From Aurelia coerulea (Eukaryota > Cnidaria > Scyphozoa > Semaeostomeae > Ulmaridae), in assembly GCA_039566865.1 (NCBI GenBank), contig CM076948.1:22889001-22953000 (forward strand): a stretch of DNA of 64,000 bases, read 5' to 3'. Position 1 is the stretch's first letter, and every line of letters begins with the position of its first letter. Under the pieces are notes generated by a model. The model made no database searches and had not been told where the DNA came from. It saw nothing but the letters and a program-made list of their open reading frames with translations. A program made the translations under genes and the position numbers. Positions 14,001 to 23,670 of this stretch are shown piece by piece.

Positions 14001-17000
14001 AAGTTGGCAGTCATGTGATGGAAAAAATCTTTCATGTAGCATCTCAAGATCTCCATCAATTGCTTTTCAATAAATGTTTCAAACATAATCTGCTGCTGCT
14101 CAGTTTACACCCACTTGCAAATTACATCTTGCAGCATATGTTTTCGACCATTCCCACCAAAGAAATGGTAGGTGAACCTTGTACGAGAGTTATACGAAGG
14201 AGGGGGGGGGGGGGGGGGGCGAGGGTACATACATACATACACTACATACATACATAACTTATTTGTTTACGCAGGTTAAAACTACGGCAGCGCTAGCTCA
14301 TGTGGACCTGCTATCTAGCTACTTTTACAATCCATTTAAAATTGTCAGTTCTAAAATTTATGAAAAATGGAAAAAAGAGTTAATAATAGATAAAATCTTG
14401 CTGTTTGAAAAAGTTATTACAGATGCTCCTTTTTGAAAACTTGATGTTGTTATGATTTGTTTTGCAGTCTTAATGTTCCTTTTAAACGTTTCTTGGTTAT
14501 GACTTGATTTAGAGTCTCTGGCAACTGATTCCATAGATTTGGACCACGAAACCTTGCTGACATCCTTCCATGTTCCGTTGCTACTCGCGGCACAACAAAT
14601 GAGTTATTCCGCGCATACCGGTCACAGTTTTTGTCAAAGAGCCGTTTAAAGTCTTCCATGGACAATTATCATTCGTCAGCATTCGTCTCTTGTAGATATA
14701 ATTTAGTCTATCCCAATTTACATGTGACAACGCTTCCTCATCTGAAATATTCCTCCTAAGTCCTAAGTAAGTAACTCTTAAGCAGGTCAAAGCAGGTCGT
14801 TGAAAGCGGTCTAAACTTATGGATCAAAAGTTTCTAGCATTTAGCCTCCACAGCGGTGAAAATGAAGCTTGGTCTGGTGATTCTATTGCCCTAGGCAACC
14901 AGTTGTGTCATCACCATCATCATCATCATCGTCATCATTTATTTATTTATAGCATGGGGTGAGTCAATAAAAAGAATCCTCGTTTGATATCGTCAAATAT
15001 ATAGTTTAATGGTAGACATGTTCAAATCCATTTTAAAATTTACCTGACTAAAATCGGCCACGCACGCCGTTCTGGCATTATGAGGGATTTTCTCGAGATA
15101 GCCTCTTCAAGAAACCTTCAAAATGTGCCCGAAATCACAAACAAATTTCCCTAATATTTCTGCCTTACACGGGCCCTACAGCAATGACTTCTGCACGCTT
15201 TTGCACGTGCTATCCTCCTTGGAGGGTTGTATCAATATCCTATTCAGGGGGATTCCATTCTCCCAAGAGGACAAAATACATTAATACCCGCGAGTGTCAT
15301 CATTTTTATGAAGGAAAACCAAGGAGAATTTGCTCATTGTTTTCACTCGTTTTTGCAGTTTTTTGGAAGGTGCTTTCTGCAGAAAATCACCCATATTGAC
15401 GGGAAGGAATGGCCAATTAAAGCCGGGTAAATTAGTGAACGTAATTGAACATATTGGCAATAAAACAAGACAGTTTTGAATATTATTGCTTTGATATTCA
15501 GGGAGCAATTGCCTTCCAAGCGGGGATCCTTTTTATTGACTCACCCTGTAAATGCAGAGCCAGCTCTACTACCTTCTTCTTTCTCTTGGAAATTTTGATC
15601 AACGATGTGAAGGATTCGAACCCTGAACAATTTCATAAACTCGCTCTTAAGTAGGGAACGCTACAACCGATTTAAACCAACTAAGTTTTTATCTAAGTTG
15701 CCTTGTTGCCTACGCAATGGCAGCCAGCCTCAAGCAATGTGATGAACAGGTAACAAACGACAGGCTTTAATGTTAGACACTCGATTAGTATAAGGTTTGA
15801 CACCAATAAACGAAGTCTGTAAACGCGATATTTCATAAGAACTTCAGCTTTAAATACACACGACTTCATAAAAACAGGCGTTCAAGACTTAGGCCTAGCG
15901 TGACAGCAACAACAATGATATCAAATCGAGGCTGATTGATGACGTAATCGATGCTAAGAAATGTGTCTCTTTTGGGGGGTAAACATCAAACACATTAAAA
16001 AACGTTTTTGCTTTTTCTTTAACTCTCCCAGTGGGGTCTACAGGGAGTAAAATGGGTAAGTTTGGAGTAAAATGGGAAGAATGAAAAATTTGGATAAATT
16101 TTGCTGAAATCTTTGTTGACAGTTTTCCTCCTTGACGTTGTGAATACAAAGACTGTTCTCAAATCTTTAAAGAGCCACTGCTGACATATGTGCTTTGCGC
16201 CTGTGCGAATCCCACAATGCATTGCTTCGTCAACTTTCTGGGTGTCTAAAAGTGTTTTTTGGCCTAGCATGTCAATATTATCGCGGGTGTGGAAAGAAGC
16301 CTACCTCAATGCCACTGTTGCTCTTTAATATTTTCAGAGTTAGAGTGTTTTTCTTCTTTTTCAAGAATTCAACAAAAATTTTCAAAAAGACCATCGTAAT
16401 TTCTAAACCGTTTGACGCAACATGACGTAATTTCGAAGAAAACCATAGTTTATAAATGCCTACAATATGGTATCAAGCAAAAATCTGTCACTCATCTGGT
16501 TTATGATTTAGAAATTTCACGACATCACATCCTCAAATGAGTTGAAATGTAAGATACGCTGTGATTTCGAAAAATATTCAAAATTTCTGTAAAGTCCAAC
16601 GGTAGAATTTTAGACAATTATCTAAAGTTTCGTTCAAGCCATTCAACCAGAAGAAATAGGTCATTGAATTTTACACCCACCTTTTTACGCTGTGTTAAAG
16701 ATTTGGAACCTATGCTTGTGAATACTGATATATTGGTTTGATTCTTACGCTATTTATGGGAGCTACACTCAAGATGCATTTCACAGAGTGTTTAAATCTG
16801 GGTCTTAAATTGCCTTGATTCTTCCAAAATGGTAATAGTTCATTTGATTTACTTCTGAGATCTTCGTCAAGCGTTTTTGCTTCTTTGTTTGCAGGCAGAA
16901 GAAGCGTTGGAAGAACTAATACCATTTCTAGAAGATGTTTTAGCTAGTGGTTTCATGGGTGTTGCTGTCCGAATGGCAGAGCTTTGCGTGCGATTTAAAT

Positions 17001-20000
17001 GCCAAGAAAAGGAATTCATCAAGGCATTAAAGAAAGCGTTACATCTACCAGAAACGAGACTGGGAGGAAAAGCATTTTTAAGATTGTTGCTCACTTTGAC
17101 CACGCATGATGTTGCTGTTGAAGCGTTGGAGGATGTAAAGGAAAGGAATTCTACTGAGAAGGAGGGTGAATCAAAGAGTGGCAAAATATGGGTAGGTATT
17201 GCCGTTGGCTATTGGAGAATTACTAAAATGCGAAAAGCTTTTGCAGATTGCTTTCAGATACAAAATTGGCTTGGCATTTGATGGATATTTTGGCAAAACC
17301 ATTCATTTTAGAACTTCAGTGTTTTTTGAGTTAGATGGTGCACTGGTGCGCCAAAAAAGTTCAAAAGTTTGAAAAATCGTAGTACCTAGAGTACTGGATG
17401 GGTTTTAATGAATTGGATGGATTTGAATGAATTGGATGGGATTTGATTGATGTCAGAAAGACGGATGTATTTTTGTGATTTTTCTTGTGTTTTTGTGACT
17501 ACTGCAAATAAAGGTAAAATCGACTTTCGAAAATCCCTTGTTTTGTGAAATGCCTGTAAACTTCACATACCGAACAATACCATATTACAATATCGATCCC
17601 TGTTTTTGATTACCTGACGGGTTTAAGATGCCTGGTTTCACTGAATCCTTATTTTTGCCAGTTTGCAACGTCGATAAGAATAATGCCGCCTATAGCTACA
17701 AACAAAGTTTACATCCCTGATTTTGGTCGATTACCTTGGGTGTGTTTGATTGGTACCAATTCTGAAAACGGTAGACTTAGCAGACTCGGAATTTGTATTT
17801 GATGGACTTCGAAATTCTCCGAAAGCGGTAGGTTTGGTTGGTTTGGAAGACCTCCTGAATCTTCTGTAATGCATGCTAAGAGGTATGCTAAGTACGCCCC
17901 CCCTCCCCGATGGGCCGTGGTGAATCCAAAACCTACTGTTTTGAATACTTGTGTGCTTAGTCTACTGTTTTCAGAATTTGGTGAGTTTTGAAGTACCAAC
18001 CAAACACATCCTTTATTTTCTGTAAAAAATTACTCGGTTCATTTCTTTGGGTGGCACGGCAATATTCCAGTCAAAGGCAATAGATGTTGTTGTTACAACC
18101 ACTGAAACATTGCGCTACTTAAGCAAAAAGGGTACCAAGACAGAACCTTGTGGTACACCTAGGACGACGGTTTTTGTCCACGTGCTGAGTGAACCTTTGA
18201 CCTTTTTTCAAGCCAATCAATAACCTCGTTCAAACGTAACATCAAACCATGGCATGGAGTCAACTGTAATTGGAACATCTGCAGTTAGCTGAGATTATAA
18301 ACAATTTATTTTTGTAAATAGCTGATTTGAATTAGTTACCCTATTCTTAGAGTAAACTATGTTTTGTGTCCAACTTTAAATAAATTCTTTAAAATTATTA
18401 TCATTATTTTTATTAGTGACCTTGTATAACATACCATTTTATATACTTACTCTGCAGGTATCAGATTGGAAGTTGACGAGAGAGGCAATGAACTATCATG
18501 GCGCTTGCCTTGCGAAAACTTTATTTCAGTTTAACAGAGCAAAGATACTGACCAGGAGCTTGATAAGTATGAGCGATGAGCACTTGTTTCTTGTAAAACA
18601 TGAACATGGCAGTTTTGTTGTCGAGCAGTTTCTTACATCTCAGACAGTACCGCAACAAAGGAAGAGGAGATTCCTATCTAAAATAGAGGTACGTTCTAAA
18701 TTCACTTATCAGTCATATTGTAAATGTAGAATTATTATATGGCGTTTGAAAATACAGCTTCTCTGACCAACAAGGGTAGATTTTGTAATACAATAGCAAC
18801 AGTTGCGTTTGATTGACACCTCAATTCAAAGCGATTATCGACTACAGACAAAGGAAATTCTCTCAACCAAGTAATTCAAAACAAACAAAGCCGTAGAAGT
18901 TTTCCCGAAACTAACAGGGCAAACTCTCGCCTTGTTCAAACGAAAAGTGGTTTTTAAGAGAAGTTACGTGCTTATAACGAAAGAAGAAGGGCAAATCTAA
19001 ACTTGTCTGGCGGATTTTGTTTATTTGATTCAGAAGCCGAGCAGAAGGCATTGTACTTCTCGCGCATTTAGGGCTTAAATGAAATGATTAAAAAACAGCT
19101 TCTGAATCAAATGAACAAAATCCGCCAGACAGAACTTTAGATTTGCCTGTCTTCTTTCGTTATAAGCACATAACTTCTATTAAAAACCACCTTTTGCTTG
19201 CACAAGGCGAGAGTTTGCCCTACTAGTTTTGGGGCGACTTTTGTGGCTTTGTTTGTTTTGAATTACTGGTTGAGAGAATTTCCTTTGTTTGCAGTTGCTA
19301 ATCGCTTTGAATTGAGGTGTCAATTAAACGCAACTGTTGCTATTGTGTTACAAAATCTGCCCTTTTTTTTCTTACCGGCAACGGAGAAGCTCTATTGGTT
19401 CTTGATCGGTTCGCAAGAGTCGTATTTTCGAAGCCAGCGTTGCCTTAGAAACCAACAACACGGGAACGCTTCTTCGTTTAGGCCTTGGCTGTTAAAATGA
19501 ACAGCCGAGGCTTATCTTAGTCTTTGAAGATTTCTTTGCTATAAATTTCGAAGAAGAATTTAAAATCATAAAGAGTGAAACGATAACGTAGTTTGTGTAG
19601 AAATGACCAAATACAATGATAGAAATATTTTTGAGAACTTTCTGCCATATGATAAAGCATATGATAAATTATTCAGACCTTATTTTCTTATCAAACCTCG
19701 GTCTTGCGGTCCGCACAATTTCCATCATTGACCTCGTGATCATTAAATAAAGTTTATTATCATTATACGGCCTTCGAAATACAGCTTCTTGCACCGGCAA
19801 CAGCGAAATTTGATTGGTTCTTGATTGGTCCGCAAAGCCATATTTTTCGAACCGTATTGGACCTCACTATGTTCAGTCCATACATCAAACTGCAGTCCAA
19901 ACATTGTCCAGTATTGACCTCGTAATTATTTGATAACTGTATTCTCCAGTGCCGGACTGGTGCACCAGGAAATGGGCCCATCGGTCCTTTTGTAATGCAG

Positions 20001-22436
20001 ATTTTTCTCGATTTTAAAGGGTAAATTAGTAACGATGGCTACAGACAAATTTGGAAGTCGTGTCGTTGACAAGTTATGGAGCAGTGAAAACCAGTTCGGT
20101 AAAGAAATTATTGCAAACGAACTTCGCGGAAGCTTGAGTCTGCTACGAGGCAACATGTATGGAAGATGTGTCTTGCGAAATTGTGGTATTGAATCGTTTC
20201 AAATTAGAAATATTTTCTATGATGATGACGGTGTGCAAACCCGTCAACAAAAGAAAGTCAAGGAAGAAGAAAAGCGAAATAAAGCTTCGGAAAATGCTGC
20301 ACAGGAAGCAACAGGAGATGCCAAAACGGGCAAGCAAAATGAAGGTCAAAACAAGGCGAAAGGGGGAGTTAAAAGAAAACAAGCTTCAGAAAATGACTCA
20401 GAAGGTGAAACACCGGAAGTAAAGAAGGTCAAGAAGAAAGAAGTCCAAAATGATGAAATTTCGCAAGCTGATCTCGAAAGAGATGTGAAAGCAGGAAAGA
20501 AAAGGAAAAGAGCTTCGGATTATTCCAATGTCAAAACAACAGAGAAGAGAGAGCCTAAGACAAATACAGTTTCAAAATCATTGTACGATGAAGAATTTAA
20601 AAAACTTGGTATTTGTGTTAACGGCGAAGATATAGAAGAGACTGATAAAGATTCGAGTACCACTCATGCTAAATCAGTAAGTGTGACATATTTATTTCAC
20701 TTCCATTTCTCATGAGATTTCATATCAGTGAGGTGAGTGGCCGAGCGGCTTGTACAGTTTCCATCAGGTCAATGAAGTTAAACTCGGTCATGTGAGGTCC
20801 AAATCCATATGGGTGACCTTTTGGAAGCCTGACCAAGCAACCCAGGATGAACTCAGAAATGCATAACAATATTTGGGGTTTCTAAACATCAGACTCATTA
20901 TTTAGTGGTTGACAAAGATAATGACGAGTCTTAATAGAAGACAGAAATGTCATCTCCCTCTTTCTGTATGTTTTGGAAAAAAGAGATACTGGCATTGACC
21001 ATGGGAAAATATCATGCAGCAAGTGTCCTTACTAAAAAAAAACATTGACTTGGGGGGAGGGGGGGGGTTCGGTAAATATTTCAGTTTAAATGGTAGGCAG
21101 TGTGATTTTTTGCCGAAGAAGCGTTTAAAAGGCGTTTGTGACAAGAGGTTTTGGCGAGGATTGTAATTTGATTGGAATGGATCAATATTTGCTTGTCAGC
21201 CAAAAGATCGAAGTATTTTTGTGATTTTTCTCGATTTGTTATAAGCATTGGAAAAATTGGTAAATTCAAATGTAGAAAAACTTTGTGGTTGCAAAATGAC
21301 TGAAAAGGGCCTAAAATACATGATCAAATCATAAAGGACTCCTCGCTCAGAACAACAAGAGAAAAAGCAATTTCTCATGGGTGAGAGATATCGTCTGCAC
21401 ATTTATTGCCATGGGATTGAACATCTTTTGTATCCGTTTGAGAATGTCTTGTTACTCTTGAGAGAGGTGAAACGCCCGTGTGTATTGTTCTGTGTGAGGA
21501 GAGTCCTAACAATTTGATCAAGTGTTTTAGGCTCTTTTTCAGTAATTTTGAAAAAAGAGAAATTTTTGTAAAGTTGAATTGAATGCTCGTAAGTAGACGA
21601 ACAAAAACCACAAAAAGAGTTTGATTCTTTGGCTTTTAACTAGAATTTGAATCATTCAAATCCATGAAAAAACTTGTGGTGCTACGAATTTTCGAAAGTG
21701 GGAACTTTTTTCTGGCTCATCCGGTAGGGAAGTAGTTTTGTCACTTCACTGTTTTTGGTCAATGAATTTAATTCAATGAAAATCTCATCTGATCTTCAAT
21801 AGGTTCAAGTCTGAAACGTTTGTTACGATTCAAATTGCTACCAATGCAGGGTACACGGGACTGTAATCTTTGCTTCCAAATCAAGGGCGACACCAGGGGA
21901 TAGACTGGGTGTGGGGAAACCTACTTTTCTTGTGTGGGAATTTGTTTTTCAGCAACAACGATGTAAAGAAAAGCTACAATCCTGGCCATAAATGTTGAGA
22001 ATATTCGGCATGTTGCTAAATTTTTCATTTAGCAACCCCCTCCTCCCCCAATTCAATGTTGTTTGTGGAGATATTGTCGAATCTGATACCTGCAATGACT
22101 ACTCAGCACAAAAAACCAACATTGAGATTACAGGAGGGGGGAAAGTGAACATTTTGACAGAATTTTTATAGTGAGGTCTAAAGAGTGGGGAAAGTCGCTT
22201 TTTTCTCAACACCTTATGTCCAGGATTGTAGGTATACCTTCGAGCAATCATTTCTATTCATTGTCCATCCCCGTTTTCAAGACCCTTCCTCAAATAGAAA
22301 TATTGTGTAACACATTTTGTTTCCTTTCTTGTAGAAATCGATTGCGAAGCAGAGCAGCAATGAAATTGATGAATTATTTGCAAAAGGAAAACTGATCACA
22401 AAAGGAAAGAAAAGAACGAAGGGAAACATTGATTAA
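4319..22436 (+). CDS. NOP9: Nucleolar protein 9 (Pumilio-repeat RNA-binding protein), seven exons
   Basis: Joined exons 4319-5033, 7896-8178, 13978-14167, 16895-17191, 18458-18688, 20020-20676 and 22335-22436 give 2475 nt, 824 aa, with every junction in phase and flanked by GT and AG. NOP9 is a nucleolar PUF-like protein that binds pre-rRNA (around ITS1 and the 18S central pseudoknot in yeast) and acts in 40S subunit maturation. Visible Pumilio-type helices include DDRFGSHVIQ (residues 141-150), HRNASPVIQ and DEVGSHVMEK, then HPLANYILQ, HEHGSFVVEQ, DKFGSRVVDKLW (581-592) and NMYGRCVLRN (617-626). The N-terminus (1-35) and residues 640-770 are Lys-rich, as expected for nucleolar targeting. Order and spacing match vertebrate NOP9, which is somewhat shorter; the extra length is in the charged C-terminal tail. 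Intron 2 contains an antisense GPCR gene. Introns carry many transposons but no break in the reading frame. Confidence 0.93.
5092..5280. mobile_element. G/C-rich MITE (CAGGGGTGG type)
   Basis: Lies in NOP9 intron 1. The ends are inverted, 'caggggtggtgccagggg' against 'ctggcgccacccctg', and the interior has 'aggggggctacaaccccccc'. Related elements are at 26303-26488 and 27226-27475. It has no coding capacity. Confidence 0.7.
5312..5471. mobile_element. G-run MITE in NOP9 intron 1
   Basis: Inverted ends 'cagggcccgtag'-like ('caggcccgtaggaagc' left, 'gcttctagctacggccctg' right) enclose 'ggggggactgaagcccccc' and a C-run at 5433-5446. This is the same general class as the other G-run elements in the window. 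Confidence 0.6.
5541..6848. mobile_element. 1.3 kb non-autonomous element with GC-rich inverted ends
   Basis: Left end 'aaccaggggcggcgctg' and right end 'cagccgcccctggtt' are inverted copies, and both sit next to 'gaatacctat' motifs (5580 and 6810). No transposase frame is present inside. It lies wholly in NOP9 intron 1. The remaining intron, 6849-7596, shows nothing recognisable. Confidence 0.65.
7597..7799. mobile_element. Foldback element just upstream of NOP9 exon 2
   Basis: Left arm 'gggaaaccaggaattaatca' is matched by its reverse complement at the right end. The arms are about 75 bp and almost identical, with a loop around 7675-7725. The right end lies about 96 bp before the exon 2 acceptor, so a stable hairpin can form in the pre-mRNA beside the splice site. 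Confidence 0.85.
7896..8178 (+). CDS. NOP9: NOP9 exon 2
   Basis: Acceptor tttttccag|gt restores the Gly codon split at exon 1; donor ccag|gtactt leaves phase 2. It encodes residues 239-332, including a Pumilio-type helix with HRNASPVIQ. Confidence 0.9.
8573..9084. mobile_element. 512 bp foldback element in NOP9 intron 2
   Basis: Imperfect inverted arms of about 150 bp: 'tgagtcaaaaaagtttatg' at the left pairs with the right end '...catttttgactca'. The core 'agattaacttagatgagaaa' is conserved in both arms. No open frame fills it. Confidence 0.8.
9500..9640. repeat. Single diverged arm of the 18774-19362 foldback family
   Basis: The stretch containing 'gaattactggttgagggaat' and 'atcgctttgaattcaggtgt' closely matches 19250-19350. 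Its partner arm was not found nearby, so this is a truncated copy. 9085-9499 holds nothing recognisable. Confidence 0.6.
9796..10068 (-). pseudogene. Possible 7TM-type membrane fragment
   Basis: An open minus-strand frame of about 90 codons contains two hydrophobic stretches: one with FCVVPVF, resembling a TM6 F-x-x-C-W-x-P region, and a second followed by a charged tail. It lies about 420 bp downstream of the intact GPCR and on the same strand. Its first codon is GTG, it has no upstream helices, and a TM7 NPxxY motif is absent. It may be a relic of a second receptor or a chance hydrophobic frame. Confidence 0.2.
10176..10181 (-). terminator. Candidate polyadenylation signal for the GPCR
   Basis: The plus strand reads TTTATT, i.e. 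AATAAA on the minus strand, about 305 bp past the GPCR stop. It is the clearest canonical hexamer in that interval. Confidence 0.3.
10485..11456 (-). CDS. Orphan rhodopsin-like (class A) GPCR, intronless
   Basis: 323 aa from the ATG at 11456. The open frame extends 36 codons upstream only from a TTG, so I chose the first ATG; a second ATG lies at codon 10. Seven hydrophobic segments are visible. Class A landmarks are present: N43 in TM1 (SGN), D71 in TM2 (VADLMVGL), the TM3 motif LDRYMAICHP with DRY at 123-125, a Trp and Pro in TM6 (W243, P249), and NPLVY at 292-296 followed by a basic helix 8. A possible N-glycosylation sequon (NNS) is at residues 5-7. The long basic third intracellular loop (about 200-232) fits G-protein coupling. 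Amine, melanocortin and adenosine-like receptors share this plan, and large intronless families of this kind are known in cnidarians. The ligand cannot be assigned. The gene lies antisense within NOP9 intron 2. Confidence 0.9.
   Translation of the reverse strand: MQLGNNSDNMAPKCQQFSENIKQNAEIVACLAVLPSFLAISGNAIFFITFIKTRSLQTPSNLLLSAVCVADLMVGLIYDPIFVAFLFGVRYGYRASALTLSYFLLFELFAGVSGALSFSITLDRYMAICHPFWYHSHVTCKRYLALALSIAFLFVILVTIARTLMALNSHSGVIATAVITAYLAVVTSLVVLMYIRIYKAASRQTNRVVNIGTIEGEEQNRKIQQRKREHKTTYTVGLVLGIWILFSLPSLVEGIAILGLTTNAPNSAFCYIDILKFDMWAKLFTVVSSFANPLVYCYRSKDIRKAAFKIFWPKQIQNTPTEV
11570..12620. repeat. Diverged tandem repeats upstream of the GPCR
   Basis: About seven degenerate units begin near 11570, 11707, 11868, 11996, 12162, 12330 and 12523. 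Each carries a version of 'ttgattggcag...taaggtgtaaccatcaatca', and most are preceded by a 'cagtcga' motif (11667, 11828, 11968, 12122, 12306, 12484) and 'acgttacaaagc'. Spacing is 130-190 bp. A short (AATC)n run lies at about 12018-12040. The array sits directly 5' of the GPCR. Confidence 0.6.
12621..13358. other. NOP9 intron 2, nothing recognised
   Basis: The open frames here are short and lack family similarity or splice signals. No repeat structure is apparent. Confidence 0.5.
13359..13709. mobile_element. Mariner-like MITE, CCGGGTGGGCC type
   Basis: Flanked by TA, with left end 'ccgggtgggccaaaataaac' and right end '...tattttggcgcacccgg'. Inverted similarity continues about 110 bp inward (the 'agaaagcctgaattagat' region at 13454 pairs with 13600-13620). 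A related right end is at 22870-22985. It lies in NOP9 intron 2, 270 bp before exon 3. Confidence 0.78.
13978..14167 (+). CDS. NOP9: NOP9 exon 3
   Basis: Acceptor cccacag|g completes the Arg codon left by exon 2 (phase 2), and the donor is ATG|gtaggt (phase 0). It encodes residues 333-396 with DEVGSHVMEK and HPLANYILQ. Confidence 0.9.
14202..14255. repeat. 18-G run and ACAT microsatellite beside a splice donor
   Basis: Eighteen consecutive G residues (14202-14219) start 34 nt after the exon 3 donor, followed by (ACAT)n from about 14227. On the sense RNA this tract can form a G-quadruplex. Length errors are also likely here in assembly. Confidence 0.9.
14450..14812 (-). pseudogene. LINE reverse transcriptase C-terminal fragment
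   Basis: Two overlapping minus-strand frames together read as the C-terminal tail of a non-LTR retrotransposon polyprotein. The upstream one has FQRPALTCLRVTYLGLRRN, ALSHVNWDRLNYIYKRRM; the downstream one has FVVPRV, FRGPNLWNQLPETLN, and stops at 14450-14452. The shift between frames near 14650 shows it is dead. It lies in NOP9 intron 3. Confidence 0.65.
14956..15548 (-). mobile_element. Mariner-like MITE, CCGGGTGAGTC family, copy 1
   Basis: Ends 'ggggtgagtcaataaaaaga' and '...tttttattgactcaccctg' are inverted. In reverse orientation the interior matches the copies at 40427-41051 and 43196-43829 over most of their length (for example 'gagggattttctcgagatag'). No transposase is present. Confidence 0.85.
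15549..16894. other. NOP9 intron 3, distal part, nothing recognised
   Basis: About 1.3 kb without a recognisable exon or repeat. The short frames are chance-like. Confidence 0.5.
16895..17191 (+). CDS. NOP9: NOP9 exon 4
   Basis: Acceptor tttgcag|gca and donor TGG|gtaggt, both phase 0. It encodes residues 397-495, a helical stretch (AEEALEELIPFLEDVL and following) matching the region between Pumilio repeats in other NOP9 proteins. Confidence 0.9.
17740..18011. mobile_element. Foldback MITE in NOP9 intron 4
   Basis: Left 'gggtgtgtttgattggtacc' is inverted at the right end ('ggtgagttttgaagtaccaaccaaacacatcc' region). The 'ctgaaaacggtagacttagca' segment also has an inverted partner near 17955-17980. 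17192-17739 shows nothing recognisable. Confidence 0.72.
18119..18202 (-). pseudogene. Remnant of LINE reverse transcriptase motif B
   Basis: The minus strand reads ...SLSTWTKTVVLGVPQGSVLVP. The core GVPQGSVLxP is a hallmark of non-LTR reverse transcriptases, where it precedes the catalytic YxDD. The frame closes shortly downstream at a TAG and the upstream part is out of frame, so it is a fragment. It lies in NOP9 intron 4. Confidence 0.7.
18458..18688 (+). CDS. NOP9: NOP9 exon 5
   Basis: Acceptor tctgcag|gta and donor GAG|gtacgt, both phase 0. It encodes residues 496-572, including the repeat helix HEHGSFVVEQFL. Confidence 0.9.
18774..19362. mobile_element. 589 bp foldback element in NOP9 intron 5
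   Basis: Left arm 'gggtagattttgtaatacaa' pairs with the right end 'ttgtgttacaaaatctgccc'. Inverted similarity runs about 250 bp inward on each side, up to a central loop near 19050-19080. A single-arm relative is at 9500-9640. Confidence 0.85.
19363..20019. repeat. Short direct repeats at the end of NOP9 intron 5
   Basis: 19382-19440 ('attggttcttgatcggttcg' and following) is repeated in diverged form at 19790-19850 ('ttggttcttgattggtccgc'). Both contain a 'gcaccggcaac/ttaccggcaac' lead-in. Nothing else is recognised. Confidence 0.5.
20020..20676 (+). CDS. NOP9: NOP9 exon 6
   Basis: Acceptor attttaaag|GGT is the only upstream AG that gives phase 0 without an early stop: the CAG at 19998-20000 would hit a TAA. 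The resulting GKLVTMATDKFGSRVVDKLW matches the vertebrate NOP9 repeat. It then encodes a long Lys/Glu-rich tail with KRK clusters. Donor TCA|gtaagt, phase 0. The internal ATG at 20035 is not the start. Confidence 0.9.
20730..20880 (+). mobile_element. tRNA-derived SINE, degraded
   Basis: A-box-like TGGCCGAGCGG at 20738-20748 and a decayed B box GGTCCAAATCC at 20796-20806 are spaced as in a tRNA-like Pol III promoter. No cloverleaf can be drawn. It lies in NOP9 intron 6. Of the remaining intron, 20881-22334, only a mariner-like right end '...ctggctcatccggta' at about 21725 is notable. Confidence 0.55.
22335..22436 (+). CDS. NOP9: NOP9 exon 7 (C-terminus and stop)
   Basis: Acceptor cttgtag|AAA in phase 0. 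It encodes 33 residues ending KGKKRTKGNID before the TAA at 22434-22436. The Lys-rich end fits a nucleolar protein. An alternative frame stays open but lacks this basic tail. Confidence 0.88.
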   Translation, partial: KSIAKQSSNEIDELFAKGKLITKGKKRTKGNID

Positions 22437-23670
22437 GTATGATTTTAAGCTTCAATTTCCACTTTAAAATGTTGAGACTATTTGAATTTTCATCTCTTTT
22501 TCCATTCTTTCAAATGTATTGAAAAGGCAGGCCCCGCCCACACGTGTCCGGATATTTTTCCCGCCCACACGTGTCCGGATATTTTTGAAAACGCATCTTT
22601 TTCATCCGTATAAAAATAGCCTGCGTTACTGATTCCCTGAAGAGAAGTAAGGTTCCCCAGGGAATCAGTAGAGTCTGCACGCAGGCTATATAAAAAAGAT
22701 CTGCGTTCACGTGAAGAGCATTTTTGAAAATATCTCTGTCCACACGAAAACGCTGTGCTGTGACACTTGCAATTCGATATTCAATAACGAGATCCATCCC
22801 ATACCAGAGATTCGATAAAAGAAAACAGAAAGCATAAGATGGCCTCGCGTGATCCCCAAAGACCCGAGCGCATGCTCTGAATTTAGGCTTTTTGCAAAAG
22901 TTTAAGTCATAATTCCTGTAAATCGAGCCAGTGTACGGTTTATCGTGGCCGGTCACAAGTGGACATTTTTTCTTGGCACATCCGTTATCGTATTCAGAAA
23001 ATGAGCATTTCGTATTGTCTTTTCGGTAAGGAAATAGCATTGACTCAAATGAACATCTCTGTCCGAGACTTAGATCTCTTCTCTATCTAGGAGACTTCTC
23101 AGCTGTGCACAGTCATGCACTTCGCCGCACAGATGAAACACCGTTCAATGACACAAAATGACAAAATCGTATGGTCTTAAATTTTAATAAACTCATAATC
23201 CAGGTAAATTAAAGACACGAGACAAAGCCAAAACGAAGATAAAATACATTTTTTGTTAGCCACTAAATATTTGTTTCCTTAGCATAGAAATAAATACACG
23301 ATTAGTAACAGATTAATAATAAACTTTAAAATCCATCAATTCATGAATGTATGATAAGAAAGTAAGCACTGGGTGTCCCAAAAAAACTGTAGAAATTTGA
23401 AAAATTCTGACGCTAAGAGTTTTGCAAAATGGCCCAAAATTATTTTATGTAGACCCTCAATGACAAAATGAAATTTTGATATTTTCTTGCCATCATTGGT
23501 CAGTTTTGTAGTTCTATAAATCAGCGTCGGGCAAGATTTCCTCGCAGGGCACAAATCACAGCCTTCAGTAGCGAACAGAGAAAATGCCGGGGAAAGCATG
23601 AGCATATCGACCCTCAACATCCAATGCAACTATGCTGTTTGTTTCTTAGTCCTTCAGGTCAATCTGCTGC
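22437..23670. other. Convergent intergenic region with repeat remnants
   Basis: It holds a 26-bp perfect direct repeat containing 'cacacgtgtccggatatttt' (22534-22559 and 22561-22586), a hairpin at about 22612-22690 ('tagcctgcgttactgattcc' and its partner), the right end of a 13359-type mariner-like MITE at 22870-22985, and a mariner-like left end 'ctgggtgtcccaaaaaaact' at 23369. A possible AATAAA for NOP9 is at 23186-23191. Confidence 0.55.

Noticed and set aside
22510..23040. A 176-codon minus-strand open frame
   Set aside because: It runs through a direct repeat, a hairpin and the end of a mariner-like MITE. Its N-terminal part is just the translation of a transposon arm also seen at 13600-13709.
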